64,000 bases of DNA from Anoxynatronum sibiricum (GTDB lineage Bacteria; Bacillota; Clostridia; Peptostreptococcales; Tindalliaceae). Within the stretch, counting starts at the first letter, position 1, and every line of letters begins with the position of its first letter. A program made the position numbers and the translations under genes. Below, one piece after another: positions 44,266 to 52,140 of this stretch. Where the stretch lies: assembly GCF_039414295.1 (NCBI RefSeq), contig NZ_JBCITM010000001.1, positions 372,001-436,000 of the forward strand, written 5' to 3'. A model generated the notes under the pieces. It saw only the letters and a program-made list of their open reading frames with translations. It had not been told where the DNA came from and ran no database searches.

Positions 44266-44763
44266 ATGGAATCACAAGATAATCAGCAGGAAACCTTTAC
44301 ATCATTAAAACTATTTGTGGTGTTGAATCGTGCAGCACGATCTGTGAATGATAGAATTGCAGAAGATATTCGTTCTCACGGGTTAAACCCCACTGAGTTT
44401 GCAGTGATGGAACTTCTTTATAACAAAGGCGATCAGCCAGTGCAGGTAATCGGGAAAAAAGTACTTATTGCCAGTTCCAGCATCACCTATGTGGTAGATA
44501 AACTGCAAAATAGAGGGTATGTGGAGCGAAGTGCATGTCCCAATGACCGTCGGGTAATTTACACGAAGCTCACTGGGAGGGGACGTGATTTGATGAAGAG
44601 AATTTTTCCTGAGCATGCTGAGATGATTCAGCAGTTATTTAGTCATCTGACAATGGACGAAAAAAAGATGTTGGCAGAACAACTTAAATCAATCGGTAAG
44701 TATGCGCAAAGTTTCAAAATAGAATATGACAGAAAATCGGAGCATCATAGAGATTTAAGCTGA
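44266..44763 (+). CDS. MarR-family regulator, MhqR-like
   Basis: A 165-residue winged-helix repressor. SLKLFVVLNRAARSVND, GLNPTEFAVMELLYNKGDQPVQVIG, SSSITYVVDKLQNRGYVER and CPNDRRVIYTKLT closely recall Bacillus MhqR, which represses quinone-detoxification genes. The DNA-contact wing lies near residues 85-100. One cysteine stands in the wing. GGGAGGGAAGGTG precedes ATG 44266. The WrbA-type quinone reductase follows 26 bases later and is the probable target, so this pair could be a self-controlled quinone or electrophile stress unit. Confidence 0.87.
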   Translation: MESQDNQQETFTSLKLFVVLNRAARSVNDRIAEDIRSHGLNPTEFAVMELLYNKGDQPVQVIGKKVLIASSSITYVVDKLQNRGYVERSACPNDRRVIYTKLTGRGRDLMKRIFPEHAEMIQQLFSHLTMDEKKMLAEQLKSIGKYAQSFKIEYDRKSEHHRDLS

Positions 44764-44789
44764 GAAGTAAAATGAAAAGGAGAGATGAC

Positions 44790-45401
44790 ATGTCAACCAA
44801 ACTGGCAATTGTATTTTACAGTTCAACAGGAACCAACTTCCAACTGGCCCAGTGGGCAGCGGAAGGAGCAAAAGAGGCGGGGGCAGAAGTAAGGCTGTTG
44901 AAAGTGCCTGAACTCATGCCGCAGGAGGTAGTTGAGGCTGATCCGGCAAAAGTGAAGCATCAACAGAATGTGAAAGATGTACCCGAAGTTAAACCTGAAG
45001 ATTTGGAATGGGCTGACGCCATTATTTTCAGTGTGTCTGCACGATTTGGCAATATGGCATCACCTATGAAGGCATTTTTCGATTCTCTGGGAGGCCTTTG
45101 GTTCCAAGGGAAACTGGCAAATAAGGTGGTCAGTGCTATGACCTCGGCACAAAACCCCCATGGCGGTCAGGAAGCAGTCATTCTGTCGCTTTATACTTCC
45201 ATGTATCACTGGGGAGCTATTGTGGCAGCACCAGGATATACAGATCAGTCCATCTTTGGAGCAGGAGGCAACCCTTACGGGGTCAGTGTGTCAGTTAACG
45301 GAGAAGGTGAAATTCAAGGAGATATAGACGCAATTAGAGCAGCAACAAGTCATCAGGCAAAAAGAACGGTCACGGTTGCCGGATGGGTGAAACAAGGTTA
45401 A
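44790..45401 (+). CDS. wrbA: WrbA-family NAD(P)H:quinone oxidoreductase
   Basis: A flavodoxin-fold protein of 203 residues. FMN-binding segments are visible: VFYSSTGTNFQLAQWA near the start, SVSARFGNMASPMKAFFDS in the middle and SAQNPHGGQEAVILSLY followed by GGNPYG. WrbA enzymes reduce quinones by two electrons and so avoid semiquinone formation. The phosphate loop SSTGTNFQLA is as in WrbA. AAGGAGAG before ATG 44790 gives the start. It is coupled to the upstream MhqR-like gene and followed by a hairpin terminator. Confidence 0.9.
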   Translation: MSTKLAIVFYSSTGTNFQLAQWAAEGAKEAGAEVRLLKVPELMPQEVVEADPAKVKHQQNVKDVPEVKPEDLEWADAIIFSVSARFGNMASPMKAFFDSLGGLWFQGKLANKVVSAMTSAQNPHGGQEAVILSLYTSMYHWGAIVAAPGYTDQSIFGAGGNPYGVSVSVNGEGEIQGDIDAIRAATSHQAKRTVTVAGWVKQG

Positions 45402-45426
45402 GGGAAGAAGAATAACTATTTTTGCT

Positions 45427-45456
45427 AAATGGGAGTTGCACCTGCAACTCCCATTT
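45427..45456 (+). terminator. Hairpin terminator after wrbA
   Basis: AAATGGGAGTTGCA (45427-45440) pairs perfectly with TGCAACTCCCATTT (45443-45456) around a two-base gap; T-rich sequence follows. Confidence 0.65.
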
Positions 45457-45552
45457 GTTGGATTTGCATAAATATTTCTGGAGTTGTAAAATGAAATAGA
45501 TCTGATAATCGAGAAATCTTCTTAAGAAAGATAAATAATATGAGGTGATGAA

Positions 45553-46059
45553 ATGGAAACTGTTAAACATCCTGCGTTTACAAATAAAACAGAACTTTAT
45601 CGCTATATGAATACCCGTTTGGTGGGATTTTTATCGTCAGAAACTGACTGGCTGGCCAATCTATGTAATGCAGCTGCACTCATCAACGAACTGTTGAAAG
45701 ACATCAACTGGGTGGGGTTCTATCTGGCAAATGGTGATAATAAACTTATTCTGGGTCCTTTTCAGGGGAAACCTGCCTGTGTACATCTCTATTACGGGAA
45801 AGGAGTTTGTGGAACGGCGGCAGAAACCAAAACAGTACAGTTAGTACCTGATGTGCATGCCTTTCCGGGCCATGTGGCCTGTGATGCAGATTCCCGTTCA
45901 GAAATTGTGCTGCCTATTGTAGTTGATGATGTGGTGGTGGCTGTGTTGGATATCGACAGCCCAACACTGAATCGGTTTGACGAAGAAGATCAGGAAGGCC
46001 TTGAGAAGGTCACCAGAACACTCTGCCAATTTATTCTCTGGGATCAGGTAAAGAAGTAA
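45553..46059 (+). CDS. msrC: GAF-domain free methionine-(R)-sulfoxide reductase (fRMsr)
   Basis: A single GAF domain of 168 residues. INWVGFYLANGDNKLILGPFQGKPAC, GKGVCGTAAE and HVACDADSRSEIVLPI carry the three cysteines (in PAC, GVC and VAC) conserved in free Met-R-sulfoxide reductases such as YtsP and E. coli MsrC. The enzyme repairs oxidised free methionine. AGGTGATGAA before the ATG gives a modest binding site. It sits with wrbA, katG and the ferritin-like gene in a window rich in oxidative-stress functions, but shows no shared operator. Confidence 0.85.
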   Translation: METVKHPAFTNKTELYRYMNTRLVGFLSSETDWLANLCNAAALINELLKDINWVGFYLANGDNKLILGPFQGKPACVHLYYGKGVCGTAAETKTVQLVPDVHAFPGHVACDADSRSEIVLPIVVDDVVVAVLDIDSPTLNRFDEEDQEGLEKVTRTLCQFILWDQVKK

Positions 46060-46279
46060 ACTAAAAAATGTCACATTCATGAAAAAAAGCGTGTCGATTG
46101 GCCGTTGAAAGGATATAATAAGGCAAGACGATTTTTGTCAGACAAAATGATGACACGGTCGTCATAATAAAAAGACCGGTCATACCAAACAAAAGCCATC
46201 ATTTCGTTCGCGGCTGACGGCATTCCTGGTAATGACAAACCATGGTCAGACATTAAAATGAAGCGAAGGAAGTGATTCA

Positions 46280-46780
46280 ATGCAGGGAGACATTCTATTT
46301 GTTATGCGCGAGCCATTACGCTTTGGCTCAATAGGGATTCGGGTAAATGATGAAACACGCTGGATCGATCGGCTGATCATCCGGTTTTTACGATACAGGC
46401 ACTATGGCATAGAGGTGGAAGACGGACAGGTTATCCATTTTTACTGCAACAGCCTTTTAGCATTGCCCCAGGCGACCATTGCAAAAGTACCACTGGCAGT
46501 TTTCGCCAAAGATGGTGTGGTGAAAGTGGATCGCTCGGTGAAACGGCTTTATTCACGGGAACTGGTGGTGAAAAGAGCTTACAGCCAGTTAAACTCAAAC
46601 TTTGAAGGATATCATTACAGTCAAAATAACTGCGAACACTTTGCTGTCTGGTGTGCTACAGGAGAGCGGCAGTCACAGCAAAATCTGATTCGGGAAGCAG
46701 CAGCAAGATGGATGAGCCTTCCTTTGAGAACTGGGGAAAAAGTGATGGCAAGCATTGCATTGTTTAGCTTTTTTCAGTAG
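46280..46780 (+). CDS. LRAT-domain (lecithin:retinol acyltransferase-like) protein
   Basis: A 166-residue protein of the NlpC/P60-related LRAT fold. YRHYGIEVEDGQVIHF holds the catalytic His and GNNCEHFAVWC-like QNNCEHFAVWCATGE holds the nucleophile cysteine; both are intact. A C-terminal helix (GEKVMASIALFSFF) could attach to membrane. Bacterial members have little known function; they may act as lipid acyltransferases or thiol amidases. A TATAAT at 46114-46119 is the only promoter hint in the 220-base gap upstream; the start has AAGGAAG. Confidence 0.78.
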   Translation: MQGDILFVMREPLRFGSIGIRVNDETRWIDRLIIRFLRYRHYGIEVEDGQVIHFYCNSLLALPQATIAKVPLAVFAKDGVVKVDRSVKRLYSRELVVKRAYSQLNSNFEGYHYSQNNCEHFAVWCATGERQSQQNLIREAAARWMSLPLRTGEKVMASIALFSFFQ

Positions 46781-46833
46781 TGAAGGGCATTAGTTCAGTA
46801 AGCGTGACATCTTCACAGCGATGATACAACTAT

Positions 46834-46871
46834 AAAAGCCTGCAGATGAGCATCAAGATCTGCAGGCTTTT
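46834..46871. terminator. Bidirectional terminator between the LRAT gene and the oxidoreductase operon
   Basis: A 14-bp perfect stem, 46834-46847 with 46858-46871, with AAAA before and TTTT after, so it can serve both convergent genes. Confidence 0.85.
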
Positions 46872-46912
46872 CATTTGACGGAGTAGGGTTTCTTTTAATT
46901 GCCCTGAAAGAG

Positions 46913-47452
46913 TTAGTGGTTTTCTGTGAAGGCAAGCCCTTTTCTAATGGCAGACATATTGGCATCCATCAACTGAGGACGTTTCATCGTCAATTTTTCC
47001 ATGGCCTTTTCAATGGTGTCATAATGGACCAAGTTAAGTGAAGGAAGCAGGGCCCCCAGGCATACCATGTTGGCAATGGAAGGATTTCCCAGTTCATTGG
47101 CAATTTCAGTGGCAGGCACTTTGATAATGGTAATGTCAGTTCGCTCTTGCTCTGGATTTGCAAGTGAAGCATTTACCACCAGAACACCTCCCGGTTTAAT
47201 TCGGGATGCAAATTTTTCGTAGGCAGGTTTGTTCAATACGATAGCGGCATCTGCTTGGTCGATGACATGGGAAAAGATTTCCCCGTCGGCCAAAATTACT
47301 GAACAGTTGGCAGTTCCACCCCGCATTTCTGGTCCGTAGGAAGGAATCCAACACAAGTCGAGATCAGCGCTCATACCTGCATAGGCCAGCACTTTACCCA
47401 AAAACATGACGCCCTGACCACCGAAGCCGGCCATGATCACTTTATCCATCAT
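46913..47452 (-). CDS. 2-oxoacid:ferredoxin oxidoreductase gamma subunit
   Basis: A 179-residue subunit of a 2-oxoacid:ferredoxin oxidoreductase, the enzyme group that oxidatively decarboxylates 2-oxoacids to acyl-CoA and reduces ferredoxin. It starts KVIMAGFGGQGVMFLGKVLAYAG, the standard GFGGQG motif of gamma subunits, followed by PSYGPEMRGGTANC. ANELGNPSIANMVCLGAL near residue 125 is also typical. It overlaps the upstream beta gene by four bases. The order ferredoxin-alpha-beta-gamma matches the four-subunit VOR/KOR type. Confidence 0.9.
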   Translation of the reverse strand: MMDKVIMAGFGGQGVMFLGKVLAYAGMSADLDLCWIPSYGPEMRGGTANCSVILADGEIFSHVIDQADAAIVLNKPAYEKFASRIKPGGVLVVNASLANPEQERTDITIIKVPATEIANELGNPSIANMVCLGALLPSLNLVHYDTIEKAMEKLTMKRPQLMDANMSAIRKGLAFTENH

Positions 47453-48201
47453 AATAGAGCCACCTCCTCTGTCACTTTCAGCTCGCCAAGTTCGTAGACA
47501 GGCATCATGTTATCCCGAAGCCACTGAAGGCTGTCAACAGGTGTTAATCCCCAGTTGGTGGGACAAGTTGAAAGAACACTGACCAATGAAAAACCGAGTC
47601 CTGCCTGCTGCACCTTAAAAGCTTTGCGAATGGCATTTTTGGTTTTTTGAATGTTTTTAGGAGAATCCACTGAAACGGAAGCCACATAAGCAGCACCTGG
47701 AATACCGGCGATCACTTTTGGAAAATCCATGGGGAAGCCCATGGTCACAGGATCGCGGCCAAAAGGACTGGTGCTGGTTTTCATATCTGTCAGGGTGGTG
47801 GGGGCCATTTGGCCGCCGGTCATACCATAGATGGCGTTATTAACCATGATAGAAGTTATTTTTTCACCACGGGCAGCCACATGAATGGCATGCTGTGTGC
47901 CAATGGCAGCAATGTCACCATCGCCTTGATAAGTGAACACTGTTCGGTGAGGCAGCGCCCGTTTAATGCCGGTACCCACCGCCTGTGCCCGGCCATGCGC
48001 CGCACCAACAAAGTCACAGGAGAAAAAATCCTGACTGAAGCCGGCACACCCAACTGGTGAAACACCGATGGTATTATCAATGATATCAAGTTCTTCCAAT
48101 ATTTCGGCAATCAGACGCATAATGGTTCCATGAGTACATCCCGGGCAAAAAGTGAAGGGTACTTCAGTAAGCCCTTTTGTGCGTGAAAAGACTTTCTTCA
48201 T
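47449..48201 (-). CDS. 2-oxoacid:ferredoxin oxidoreductase beta subunit (thiamine pyrophosphate-binding)
   Basis: A 250-residue TPP subunit. FCPGCTHGTIMRLI holds a cluster-ligand CxxC, GCAGFS follows, and GDGDIAAIG with NNAIYGMTGGQMAPTT forms the TPP/Mg motif (GDGx n N). A further cysteine, in the C-terminal region LSTCPTNWG, completes the probable [4Fe-4S] site. The CPGCTHG motif is common to VOR and KOR proteins, so the substrate (branched-chain oxoacids or 2-oxoglutarate) is not settled. It overlaps the neighbouring genes by four bases on both sides, showing tight coupling. Confidence 0.92.
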   Translation of the reverse strand: MKKVFSRTKGLTEVPFTFCPGCTHGTIMRLIAEILEELDIIDNTIGVSPVGCAGFSQDFFSCDFVGAAHGRAQAVGTGIKRALPHRTVFTYQGDGDIAAIGTQHAIHVAARGEKITSIMVNNAIYGMTGGQMAPTTLTDMKTSTSPFGRDPVTMGFPMDFPKVIAGIPGAAYVASVSVDSPKNIQKTKNAIRKAFKVQQAGLGFSLVSVLSTCPTNWGLTPVDSLQWLRDNMMPVYELGELKVTEEVALL

Positions 48202-49274
48202 GCCTGCACCTCCCTGGTATCGGTAGCAATCATTTCTTCAATATAGTCGAGAATTTCCGTTTCTGTCGGGAGCATACCGCCCTGCCGGTGATATAAATGA
48301 ACGGGAACCTGGCACTCAACAGCCAATTTAACATCTTCAATCATCTGGCCGGTATTCAACTCAACTGTAACGATGCTCTTCACTCTTTCCAAATGAGGCT
48401 CAAACGCTTTTTCTGGGAAGGGCCACAGGGTGATGGGGCGAATCAGACCCAATTTAATACCCTTTTTGCGGGCATTGAGAACGGTGCTTTTACAGATACG
48501 GCCCGTGGTTCCATAACTCACCAGCAGGTAATCGGCATCCTCAGCGTGAAAGGATTCCCAGCGCTGTTCAACTTCTTGAATAGCCTTGTATTTTGCTTCC
48601 CAGTAGCGGTTATTGGCTTCTCCAATTTCATTGGTTAATGAGTAGCTGGCAAGAATGCGTTTTTCTCTTCCTTCACAACCGTCCACTACCCAGGTGCGGT
48701 CAAACTTAGGGGATTCGGGGCGATCTTTCAATACAACGGGCTCCATGGTTTGGCCAAGATAACCGTCAGTGAGAACCATCACTGGATTACGGTATTGATC
48801 CGCCAGATCAAAGGCTTCCATCGTGTAATCATAAAGCTCCTGAGCTTTGGAAGGTGCAAGTACGATGAGCCGGTAATCCCCATGACCACCGCCCTTGACA
48901 GATTGAAAGTAGTCTGACTGAGCAGGCCCCAAACCACCCAGGCCCGGGCCGCATCGGTTCACATTTACCACAACCATTGGTAGTTCAACAGCAGCACTGA
49001 AAGACAGACCTTCCTGCTTCAGACTGATTCCAGGACTTGAAGAGGCAGTCATCACCCGGTTGCCGGTACAGGCTGCACCATAGCACATGTTGATGGCTCC
49101 AATTTCATCTTCAGCCTGCAAAACGGTACCGCCCTGGGAAGGCAGATTAGCTGACAGGTATTCAATAACCTCTGTAGAGGGTGTGATGGGATACCCGAAA
49201 AATAATTTACATCCTGAACGAATGGCGGCCTCGCCAATGATTTCATTTCCTTTTAATAATACCTTTTCTTCCAC
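48198..49274 (-). CDS. vorB: 2-oxoacid:ferredoxin oxidoreductase alpha subunit (VorB-like)
   Basis: A 358-residue alpha subunit starting EEKVLLKGNEIIGEAAIRSG, then FFGYPITPSTEVIEYL, the substrate-carboxylate-binding YPITP(S/T)xE motif. EDEIGAINMCYGAACTGNRVMTASSSPG follows the family pattern, as do VVNVNRCGPGLGG and MVLTDGYLGQ. VorB-type sequences are usually assigned to 3-methyl-2-oxobutanoate oxidation, making isobutyryl-CoA from valine; this is likely but not proven here. The start is placed at GTG 49274 (family N-terminus); GTG 49295 lies upstream over the AAGGGAG binding site. The gene follows the ferredoxin gene by 24 bases. Confidence 0.9.
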   Translation of the reverse strand: MEEKVLLKGNEIIGEAAIRSGCKLFFGYPITPSTEVIEYLSANLPSQGGTVLQAEDEIGAINMCYGAACTGNRVMTASSSPGISLKQEGLSFSAAVELPMVVVNVNRCGPGLGGLGPAQSDYFQSVKGGGHGDYRLIVLAPSKAQELYDYTMEAFDLADQYRNPVMVLTDGYLGQTMEPVVLKDRPESPKFDRTWVVDGCEGREKRILASYSLTNEIGEANNRYWEAKYKAIQEVEQRWESFHAEDADYLLVSYGTTGRICKSTVLNARKKGIKLGLIRPITLWPFPEKAFEPHLERVKSIVTVELNTGQMIEDVKLAVECQVPVHLYHRQGGMLPTETEILDYIEEMIATDTREVQA

Positions 49275-49298
49275 GATAGATGCCACTCCCTTCACTGG

Positions 49299-49502
49299 TT
49301 ATTTGTAGACATCGATGGCAACATCAGGACAAACTGTTGCACACAGTGCACATCCAATGCATTTATCCTGATCGATACAGGTGGCGACAAAGTAACCTTT
49401 TTCGTTGGTCCGGTCGCTGATAGCCATGATTTTCTTCGGACAAATGTCAACACAGAGGCTGCAACTTTTACAGTACTTTTCTATGACCACGGCTTTTGGC
49501 AA
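49299..49502 (-). CDS. 2x[4Fe-4S] ferredoxin subunit of the 2-oxoacid oxidoreductase
   Basis: A 67-residue ferredoxin with two full cluster motifs, CKSCSLCVDICP and CIGCALCATVCP, as in the delta subunits of PorD/VorD type. It accepts electrons from the TPP subunit and passes them to free ferredoxin. The start is TTG 49502, with AGGAGGGA seven to eight bases upstream; there is no nearby ATG. It is the first gene of the minus-strand operon, and the LysR gene diverges 270 bases away. Confidence 0.92.
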   Translation of the reverse strand: MPKAVVIEKYCKSCSLCVDICPKKIMAISDRTNEKGYFVATCIDQDKCIGCALCATVCPDVAIDVYK

Positions 49503-49562
49503 TGTGATCCCTCCTGTTCCCTTTGTAAAATGGAATTGCTGTGAATGGAAAACGATGTCATG

Positions 49563-49649
49563 TTCAACGTTTTGTTGAATGATTAAAAAGATTTCAGTTT
49601 AAGCATAATCAACTTGAGTGCAATTGTGAAATATCAGAAAAGGATTTCA
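49563..49649. promoter_or_regulatory. Two dyad symmetries in the divergent oxidoreductase/LysR promoter region
   Basis: TTCAAC-N5-GTTGAA (49563-49579) and TGAAAT-N11-ATTTCA (49627-49649) lie between the two start codons. The second has the 11-base spacing typical of LysR boxes. They are candidate sites for the LysR protein encoded next door. Confidence 0.45.
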
Positions 49650-49772
49650 GTAATCAGATTTAAAGATTAATATTGAGATAAAAAAATGTAAATGTTATTA
49701 TTAAAACAACCTTCAGTATATGATGGTTGAGGTTCATGATTTTTCGAAGGAATTTTGAAGGAGTGAGACGAA

Positions 49773-50666
49773 ATGGAAATTCGTCAGTTGAAATATTTTG
49801 CTGCTGTGGCTGAATATCTAAACTTTACAGAGGCCTCCCGCCATCTCTATGTGGCTCAGTCGGCGGTAAGCCAGCAAGTGGCAGAACTTGAGAATCAACT
49901 GGGAGTGAAATTATTTTGGCGCAATAAACGTACGGTTCGTCTCACCAGTGCCGGTGAAGTTTTGTTGAAAGAAACAATATTTCTCCTTTCAAGGTTGGAA
50001 GAAGCGGCTGAAAAAACTAAAAGAGCTGACTCAGGGCTTATTGGCCGGCTGCGCATTGGGTTTTTGGGGTATACCGAGCGATTTATACTACCTTCGCTTG
50101 TAAGACGCTTTCGACATAAATACCCCCACATTGACCTGGAGCTGGAACAATATCATCATGGAGATCTGATTGAGCGACTCAACAACGAAGAGCTGGATAT
50201 CGGATTTACCTTTTCCTTTGGTGTTGAATCCATTGGCAGCTTGAATCGAATCTGTGTGCATCACGAGACGATGTCTGTGGTTCTTCATGAAGATCACCCT
50301 GCTGCACAAGAGGAAGTCATTAATTTGGCAGATTTGGCGACGGAACCCTTTGTTGTACTGAATCGGCGGGAATCACCACAGGGTTACCATCAGACATTGC
50401 AAATCTGCTCAACATATGGCTTTGCTCCGAATATTGCTCACGAGCCCCGGTTGTTGCAAACTGCACTTATGTTGGTGGATGCAGGTATGGGCATTGCGGT
50501 GCTGCCCACAAGCGCAAAATTACAAGCCTCCAAGAGTCTGCGTTTCATTCAGTTGGATGAACATCAGGGATCTCACGAATTGGTTGTAGCTTGGAAAAAA
50601 AACACTGCCAACCCTTCCATTAGTTTATTTTTGGAAGAAATGGCAGTGGAGAAGCCGGTGGTATAA
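49773..50666 (+). CDS. LysR-family transcriptional regulator
   Basis: A 297-residue LysR protein. The N-terminal winged helix reads IRQLKYFAAVAEYLNFTEASR followed by VAQSAVSQQVAELENQLG and RTVRLTSAGE. From about residue 90 the effector domain starts RLRIGFLGY and ends LVVAWKK. AAGGAGTGAG precedes the ATG. It diverges from the 2-oxoacid oxidoreductase operon, the usual layout for a LysR gene and its target; the effector would then be a 2-oxoacid or related metabolite, an inference. Dyads in the shared intergenic region support this. Confidence 0.92.
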   Translation: MEIRQLKYFAAVAEYLNFTEASRHLYVAQSAVSQQVAELENQLGVKLFWRNKRTVRLTSAGEVLLKETIFLLSRLEEAAEKTKRADSGLIGRLRIGFLGYTERFILPSLVRRFRHKYPHIDLELEQYHHGDLIERLNNEELDIGFTFSFGVESIGSLNRICVHHETMSVVLHEDHPAAQEEVINLADLATEPFVVLNRRESPQGYHQTLQICSTYGFAPNIAHEPRLLQTALMLVDAGMGIAVLPTSAKLQASKSLRFIQLDEHQGSHELVVAWKKNTANPSISLFLEEMAVEKPVV

Positions 50667-50682
50667 ATGCTGTGACATGCAT

Positions 50683-51219
50683 TTAGCTGGTAAGATGCTC
50701 TGCATTTAGATATAGGCGCTGGCGCTCATCATCAGCGATGAAAAAATCAACTATCCAGGCGATGAATAAGATGCCTGGTATGTTCACCAATAAACGGACA
50801 AGCATGAAAGGAGCTCCCATGGAAGTCATTTCAAAAAGGAGCAGCGGAATCTTGGTGGTGGACCAGGCACCTAAAAATATCAGAACATTACGATAGCTGG
50901 TCCCTTTTTTCATGAGGACGGCAGCGATGGGAAAAGCGCCATAAAGAGGGCCGGCAGCGGCTGATCCAAGAATAAAGGCCAGCAGAACACCTTTGACACC
51001 TGAATCGGTTCCCATAAAACGCACCATGGTTTCCCGGGGCACCCAGACATCAAGCAGGCCCAGCAAAATAAAAATGGGCGGCACAATCATCAGCATCTCT
51101 TTCACGCTGAAAGCGGTGACCTGAAGGGCGACTACTCCTTGTGAGGCATTGAAACAAAACAGCGCCATCAAAACTGCCAATGAAAAAACAGCAAAGCGAT
51201 ACTTTTTCAACAGTGCCAT
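50683..51219 (-). CDS. Half-size permease, second gene of a pair
   Basis: A 178-residue membrane protein with about five helices. It has VPPIFILLGLLDVWVPRETM, GVKGVLLAFILGSAAAGPLYGAFPIA and FLGAWSTTKIPLLLFE. Conserved glycine-rich GSAAAGPLYGAFP and the polar WSTTK segment recall the repeats of the DUF318/YraQ-type permeases, in half length. Substrate unknown. Its first base coincides with the last base of the preceding permease stop, so the pair is translationally coupled and probably forms one heteromeric transporter. Confidence 0.75.
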   Translation of the reverse strand: MALLKKYRFAVFSLAVLMALFCFNASQGVVALQVTAFSVKEMLMIVPPIFILLGLLDVWVPRETMVRFMGTDSGVKGVLLAFILGSAAAGPLYGAFPIAAVLMKKGTSYRNVLIFLGAWSTTKIPLLLFEMTSMGAPFMLVRLLVNIPGILFIAWIVDFFIADDERQRLYLNAEHLTS

Positions 51220-51698
51220 CAGGATACCACCCTTCCAATGACCATTGCCACCACAAACGAAAAGAGGAAGGCCAGTAGGTTGCGCAGCAAAGTTGACTGT
51301 TTTCCAAAGTAAGTGACTTCCACGGGAATGGTAATGATGCCGACCATCATCAGAGAAGAAATAAATGCGGCAATTTGCATGAGGCCAGCACCGCCCTCAA
51401 GGAGCAATGCAGCTGTCGGAAAAGCGACAAATCCGGGGATTAAGGTAACAGCACCCACGACAGAGGCCAGCACCACCCCTGACCAGCCTGATTGATCACC
51501 CAGCAGTTGACCGATGGTCAGTGGGTCCATGACGGCCATCACGACACCCACCAGCAAAATAACCCCAATAAACTGAGGGAGAATATTTTCGAAGGAACGC
51601 CAAGCCTTTTTAAGTGCCAGGCGAGTCTTGTCCGGGTTTTTGCCATAAGAAATGATCAGGATCAAAAAAGTGAAGAAATAGAGAAGGAGCTGTTGCAT
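51219..51698 (-). CDS. Half-size permease, first gene of a pair
   Basis: A 159-residue membrane protein with about four to five helices: FFTFLILIISYG, FIGVILLVGVVMAV, GVVLASVVGAVTLIPGFVAFPTAALLLEGG and LLAFLFSFVVAMVIG. GAVTLIPGFVAFPTA aligns in style with GSAAAGPLYGAFPIA of its partner, suggesting both come from one duplicated unit. The start is ATG 51698, with GTGAGG upstream; an in-frame start at 51725 lacks a site. It is encoded directly before its partner. The substrate is unknown. Confidence 0.75.
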   Translation of the reverse strand: MQQLLLYFFTFLILIISYGKNPDKTRLALKKAWRSFENILPQFIGVILLVGVVMAVMDPLTIGQLLGDQSGWSGVVLASVVGAVTLIPGFVAFPTAALLLEGGAGLMQIAAFISSLMMVGIITIPVEVTYFGKQSTLLRNLLAFLFSFVVAMVIGRVVS

Positions 51699-51760
51699 TA
51701 CCAATGCCTCACTTTCAACTGGCACCTGCCAAATAGCAGATGCCAGTTCATCGAGTCAGA

Positions 51761-52099
51761 TTAATTTTTCCGAAAAACAGTAATGGATAATTTTTGCAGG
51801 TCGTAGGAGACATCAGCACAGTCAACTAGTGACCCCAACAGATTCAGTTCCTGGCGTGTGTCATTGCCACCCAACAGACCCCAATAATATTCCTCCAACT
51901 CGGGCTGGCGGGGAGTGTTTAACAGCTCATTCAACTGATCCAAATCTGCAGGACGGCTGAGACAGGTGCCTTCAAGCATTATTTTGCATTCGGTTTCGCC
52001 ATAATGCAAGTCCATTTGCACATCATTGATATTGTTGCGAAAAAAGTACCCGATGAGTTCTTCAAGCATTTTAATGGTTTTCATGCGTTCACTGGTCAA
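51761..52099 (-). CDS. Hypothetical protein of 112 residues
   Basis: A small soluble, acidic protein starting MTSERMKTIKMLEELIGYFFRN (cited as landmark) with DVQMDLHYGETECKIMLEG, rich in Leu and Glu, and ending KLSITVFRKN. No motif is recognised. AAGGAGG lies seven bases before TTG 52099, a strong site. It lies 41 bases from the DUF1576 gene upstream and about 60 bases before the half-permease pair on the same strand, so the four could be one transcript. Its alternating hydrophobic strands might form a ligand-binding or regulatory fold for the transporters; this is a guess from context. Confidence 0.7.
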   Translation of the reverse strand: MTSERMKTIKMLEELIGYFFRNNINDVQMDLHYGETECKIMLEGTCLSRPADLDQLNELLNTPRQPELEEYYWGLLGGNDTRQELNLLGSLVDCADVSYDLQKLSITVFRKN

Positions 52100-52140
52100 A
52101 GAGCAGTCCTCCTTTTCATGTTTACATGGCAGGGGTAAGT

